64,000 nt of DNA from an uncultured Glaciecola sp. (GTDB lineage Bacteria > Pseudomonadota > Gammaproteobacteria > Enterobacterales > Alteromonadaceae), in the NCBI GenBank assembly GCA_947496235.1, contig CANMCE010000010.1, positions 62,001 to 126,000 on the forward strand. Reading direction: 5' to 3'. Shown one piece after another: positions 61,728-64,000 of this stretch. The position numbers and the translations under genes were made by a program. Numbering within the stretch: the first letter of the stretch is position 1; the number at the start of each line of letters is the position of its first letter. Below the pieces are notes generated by a model that saw only the letters and a list, made by a program, of their open reading frames with translations, ran no database searches and was not told the origin of the DNA.

Positions 61728-63611
61728 TTATTTATCCAATGCTTGGTTAACATGAGAAGCAAAATCATCAGCTTGCATAAAGCCGGTCACTCTAGCTCTC
61801 TGTAATTCGTTACCTTGGGCATCAAAAAACAAAATGGTGGGAAGACCTAAAATATCAAAATGATCTTGAAATTCGAGGTTTATCGGCGTGTTATGGGTTA
61901 AATCAATTTGCATCCATTGAGTGTTATCAAGTGCTTGAATAACCTCAGGATCTACAAAGGTATACTTTTCAAATTCTTTACAGGCAACACACCAATCTGC
62001 ATAGAGATCAACCATCACTGATTTACCTTCGGCATTTGCCGCAGCCAACTTTTGTTGAAAATCCGCTAGATCTTTTACTACCATAAACTCTGGATGCTCT
62101 AAATGATTAGCAGCAACTGAATTATTGCCGGCCAACCCTAGTTCAAATGGCAGTAGAGCATTTTTCTGTAGACTTTGAAGTCCATACAGGCTCGAAGCGA
62201 CCAATGCAAAAGCTAACACTGTAGTACGAACGCCCTTGGCAAAAGAAGCTTGAGTAGTTTGATTCACTGTAAACAAGTAACCAAATAAGCTAATGAACAA
62301 GGCGCCCCAAAGCAAGCTGGTAAGCGGAGTTACGTAAATACGTTCGATGAACAATACCGCTACAGTGAGCATCATGAAACCAAAGGTCACTTTTACCACA
62401 TTCATCCAATTCCCAGCTTTTGGTAAAAGTTTACCACCAGTCATTGCAAATAATATGAGCGGTATACCCATCCCCAATGAAAGGGCGTATAAGGCGGAGA
62501 AACCAAAGACTAAAGAGTCAGATTGCGCTACAACCAACAATACTGCGGTCAAGGGCGCGGTGGTGCAAGGAGAGGCGACTAGGCCCGAAATAATACCCAT
62601 CACAAACACGCCAACAAGGTTACCGCGTTTTTGTTCGTTGCTAAGTCCGTTGAGCTTTTCTTGCCATTTGCTTGGTAGTTGGATTTCATACAGACCAAAC
62701 ATGGCCAATGCTAATAATACAAATAAAACGATAAATATGGTCAGCAAGACTGGATGCTGTAGCATGGCTTGAAATTGCACACCAGCAGAAGCAACAACCA
62801 AGCCCAACACGCTGTAGGTAATTGCCATACCTTGCACATAAATAAAGGCAAGTAAAAATGCGTGTTGTAAGCTAACTTCGCGCTGACCTTTACCAATGAC
62901 GATACTCGAAATAATCGGATACATGGGATAAACGCAAGGGGTAAAGGCTAAGCCAATACCCAACAATAACAAGACGCCTAGACTAATGATCATGCTTTGA
63001 TCGGACAAAAGCTGTTCTGCCAAGGTAAATTGTTGTGACACCACTTGAGAATCTGCGCCGCTATTATCTTCAAGGGTGCTTTGTGATGACAGTGGATTTT
63101 GGCCGCTGCCTGTCACCGCATCTAAATAAATCACTTTGGTCGTGGGCGGATAACATAAGCCCGCTTCGGCACAGCCTTGGAAGCGCAAACTGACCGAACC
63201 GTCTTGTTGCGCCTGTAAAATAGGATAACTGATTACAATGTCTTCAAAATAGACATCAGACTCCCCAAAAAATTCGTCTTCTATCTGTACCGCTTCAGGG
63301 TAAACTGGTTCACCCAAGGAGACGCCTTTGCCATTGGTTTTAAACTGTTTTTTATACAGATAATAACCGTCGGTTATTTGCCATTTGATGATGAGCTCAT
63401 TTTGACGTTGTTCGTAGTCAAACCCAAAAGCTTCATCCACTTTTAAAAATTCAGGAACATCGTCGAACAAAGATTCAGGGGTGCTCTGAGCATGGCTGAT
63501 GGAAAATGGAATTACTATGCTAAAAAGCACAAAAAATAATAACTTGGACTTTGCCAATCCCGTTTTAGCAAGTTCTAGTAAACCACAAATTTTCCACTGC
63601 ATAGCGCTCAT
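61728..63611 (-). CDS. dsbD: thiol:disulfide interchange protein DsbD
   Basis: Carries electrons from thioredoxin across the inner membrane to DsbC and others. 627 residues: signal peptide ending ISHA, periplasmic domain with the cysteine pair of CAEAGLCYPP, eight-helix membrane domain with its own cysteines (LAFTPCVYPMYP and VASPCTTAPL), and C-terminal thioredoxin domain with DWCVACKEFE. AGGAAA lies 7 nt before the ATG. Opposite orientation to fxsA. Confidence 0.96.
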   Translation of the reverse strand: MSAMQWKICGLLELAKTGLAKSKLLFFVLFSIVIPFSISHAQSTPESLFDDVPEFLKVDEAFGFDYEQRQNELIIKWQITDGYYLYKKQFKTNGKGVSLGEPVYPEAVQIEDEFFGESDVYFEDIVISYPILQAQQDGSVSLRFQGCAEAGLCYPPTTKVIYLDAVTGSGQNPLSSQSTLEDNSGADSQVVSQQFTLAEQLLSDQSMIISLGVLLLLGIGLAFTPCVYPMYPIISSIVIGKGQREVSLQHAFLLAFIYVQGMAITYSVLGLVVASAGVQFQAMLQHPVLLTIFIVLFVLLALAMFGLYEIQLPSKWQEKLNGLSNEQKRGNLVGVFVMGIISGLVASPCTTAPLTAVLLVVAQSDSLVFGFSALYALSLGMGIPLILFAMTGGKLLPKAGNWMNVVKVTFGFMMLTVAVLFIERIYVTPLTSLLWGALFISLFGYLFTVNQTTQASFAKGVRTTVLAFALVASSLYGLQSLQKNALLPFELGLAGNNSVAANHLEHPEFMVVKDLADFQQKLAAANAEGKSVMVDLYADWCVACKEFEKYTFVDPEVIQALDNTQWMQIDLTHNTPINLEFQDHFDILGLPTILFFDAQGNELQRARVTGFMQADDFASHVNQALDK

Positions 63612-63803
63612 TCAATTTCCTAAATATTAATCTTCGGCAGTATACTGACCTAAACACCCCGTATTTTCTTTCAAGTTTAAAGCTTTTTCCACGGAGGCTT
63701 CGTATGTTCAATAACTAGAGAGTATTTATCATCAAACTTAACACAAACTTAAGTCTTTATGTGCAAACATCTGGTTTGATTATACTAATCTTGTTTTAAA
63801 TAA

Positions 63804-63825
63804 GATTGAATAATCTGGTTCAATC
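63804..63825. other. inverted repeat upstream of fxsA
   Basis: GATTGAA (63804-63810) and TTCAATC (63819-63825) form a perfect 7-bp inverted repeat with an 8-nt spacer in the 258-bp gap between dsbD and fxsA. It could be an operator or an RNA hairpin; nothing else distinct is seen in this AT-rich gap. Confidence 0.4.
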
Positions 63826-63869
63826 CCAATGTATAAAATTCGAGCCTATGTTCAGTGTGAGGAATTCCT

Positions 63870-64000
63870 TTGCTATTTTTATTTATTTTATTTGTGGTTT
63901 TACCCATCACCGAAATCATGGTGATTATAAATGTGTCTGACAGCATTGGCGGCTGGAATACTTTTGCACTCGTGGTATTTACTGCTTTCTTGGGCGCTTT
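63870..64000 (+). CDS. fxsA: FxsA family membrane protein (5' part)
   Basis: Partial, running off the right edge: about 43 residues, beginning MLFLFILFVVLPITEIMVII, matching the first helix of FxsA (Pro-Ile-x-Glu-Ile motif). FxsA overproduction relieves F-plasmid exclusion of phage T7 in E. coli. TTG start at 63870 with GAGGA 7 nt upstream. Confidence 0.8.
   Translation, partial: MLFLFILFVVLPITEIMVIINVSDSIGGWNTFALVVFTAFLGA

Overview
The window is a continuous piece of a gammaproteobacterial chromosome. Low-to-moderate GC, a cox/ctaA-ctaB-sco cluster, the aroQ-accBC-prmA-dusB-fis-purHD block, the fkpA-slyX-yheV-yheSTU block, nfuA/comF/bioH and a complete gspC-to-N operon together point to Alteromonadales, most likely an Alteromonadaceae member of the Glaciecola/Paraglaciecola type. 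That genus-level placement is inference. Nearly all of the sequence is coding, and no stretch over 300 bp lacks a gene. No tRNA, rRNA or CRISPR array was seen.

Layout: 1-2.8 kb, end of a cytochrome-oxidase assembly cluster (heme A and heme O synthases, SCO copper chaperone). 2.8-6.4 kb, a GNAT acetyltransferase, a polysaccharide deacetylase, a MATE transporter that probably starts at ATT, and nfuA. 6.6-10.7 kb, a periplasmic M14 peptidase, comF and bioH. 10.8-15.8 kb, a small rod-like protein, a SprA-like metalloprotease, tex, greB and an FkpA-type lipoprotein. 15.9-21.8 kb, a WD40 lipoprotein, slyX, yheV, yheS, a TIGR02444 protein, yheT, yheU and yceI. 21.8-24.5 kb, cysQ, nudE, yrfG and yjjX. 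24.5-35.9 kb, the type II secretion operon gspCDEFGHIJKLMN. 35.9-40.5 kb, hslR-hslO, ompR-envZ and a prkB-type kinase. 40.8-41.7 kb, a Y1/HUH (RAYT-like) transposase. 41.7-49.6 kb, purD, purH, fis, dusB, prmA, accC, accB and aroQ. 49.8-61.6 kb, a chemotaxis operon with CheB, CheD, CheR, a large MCP, CheW, CheA and CheY, plus a receiver-PP2C-kinase / STAS partner-switching pair and a short MCP-like protein. 61.7-64 kb, dsbD and the start of fxsA.

The most unusual signal is not a gene. A short directional repeat, CTGGACAGTCYAG (13 bp, nearly palindromic), occurs at least 27 times between 6.6 and 57.2 kb: 21 matches are exact and 6 differ by one or two bases. About 0.004 exact copies are expected by chance (hand estimate). 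Many copies are followed, at a fixed 8-9 bp, by TGTGGATAA or a close variant, which is the inverse of the canonical DnaA box TTATCCACA. The composite unit of about 31 bp occurs as tandem dimers of 39-40 bp period at two unrelated loci (19.0 kb inside yheS, and 47.2 kb between accC and prmA). Copies lie in intergenic gaps, but more than half lie inside genes, where they are read in frame as AGQS, LDSL or PGLS/PRLSS: yheS, the TIGR02444 protein, gspJ, gspK, hslR, hslO, purH, cheA and bioH. The Y1 transposase has two variant copies just upstream, which makes it a candidate mobiliser.
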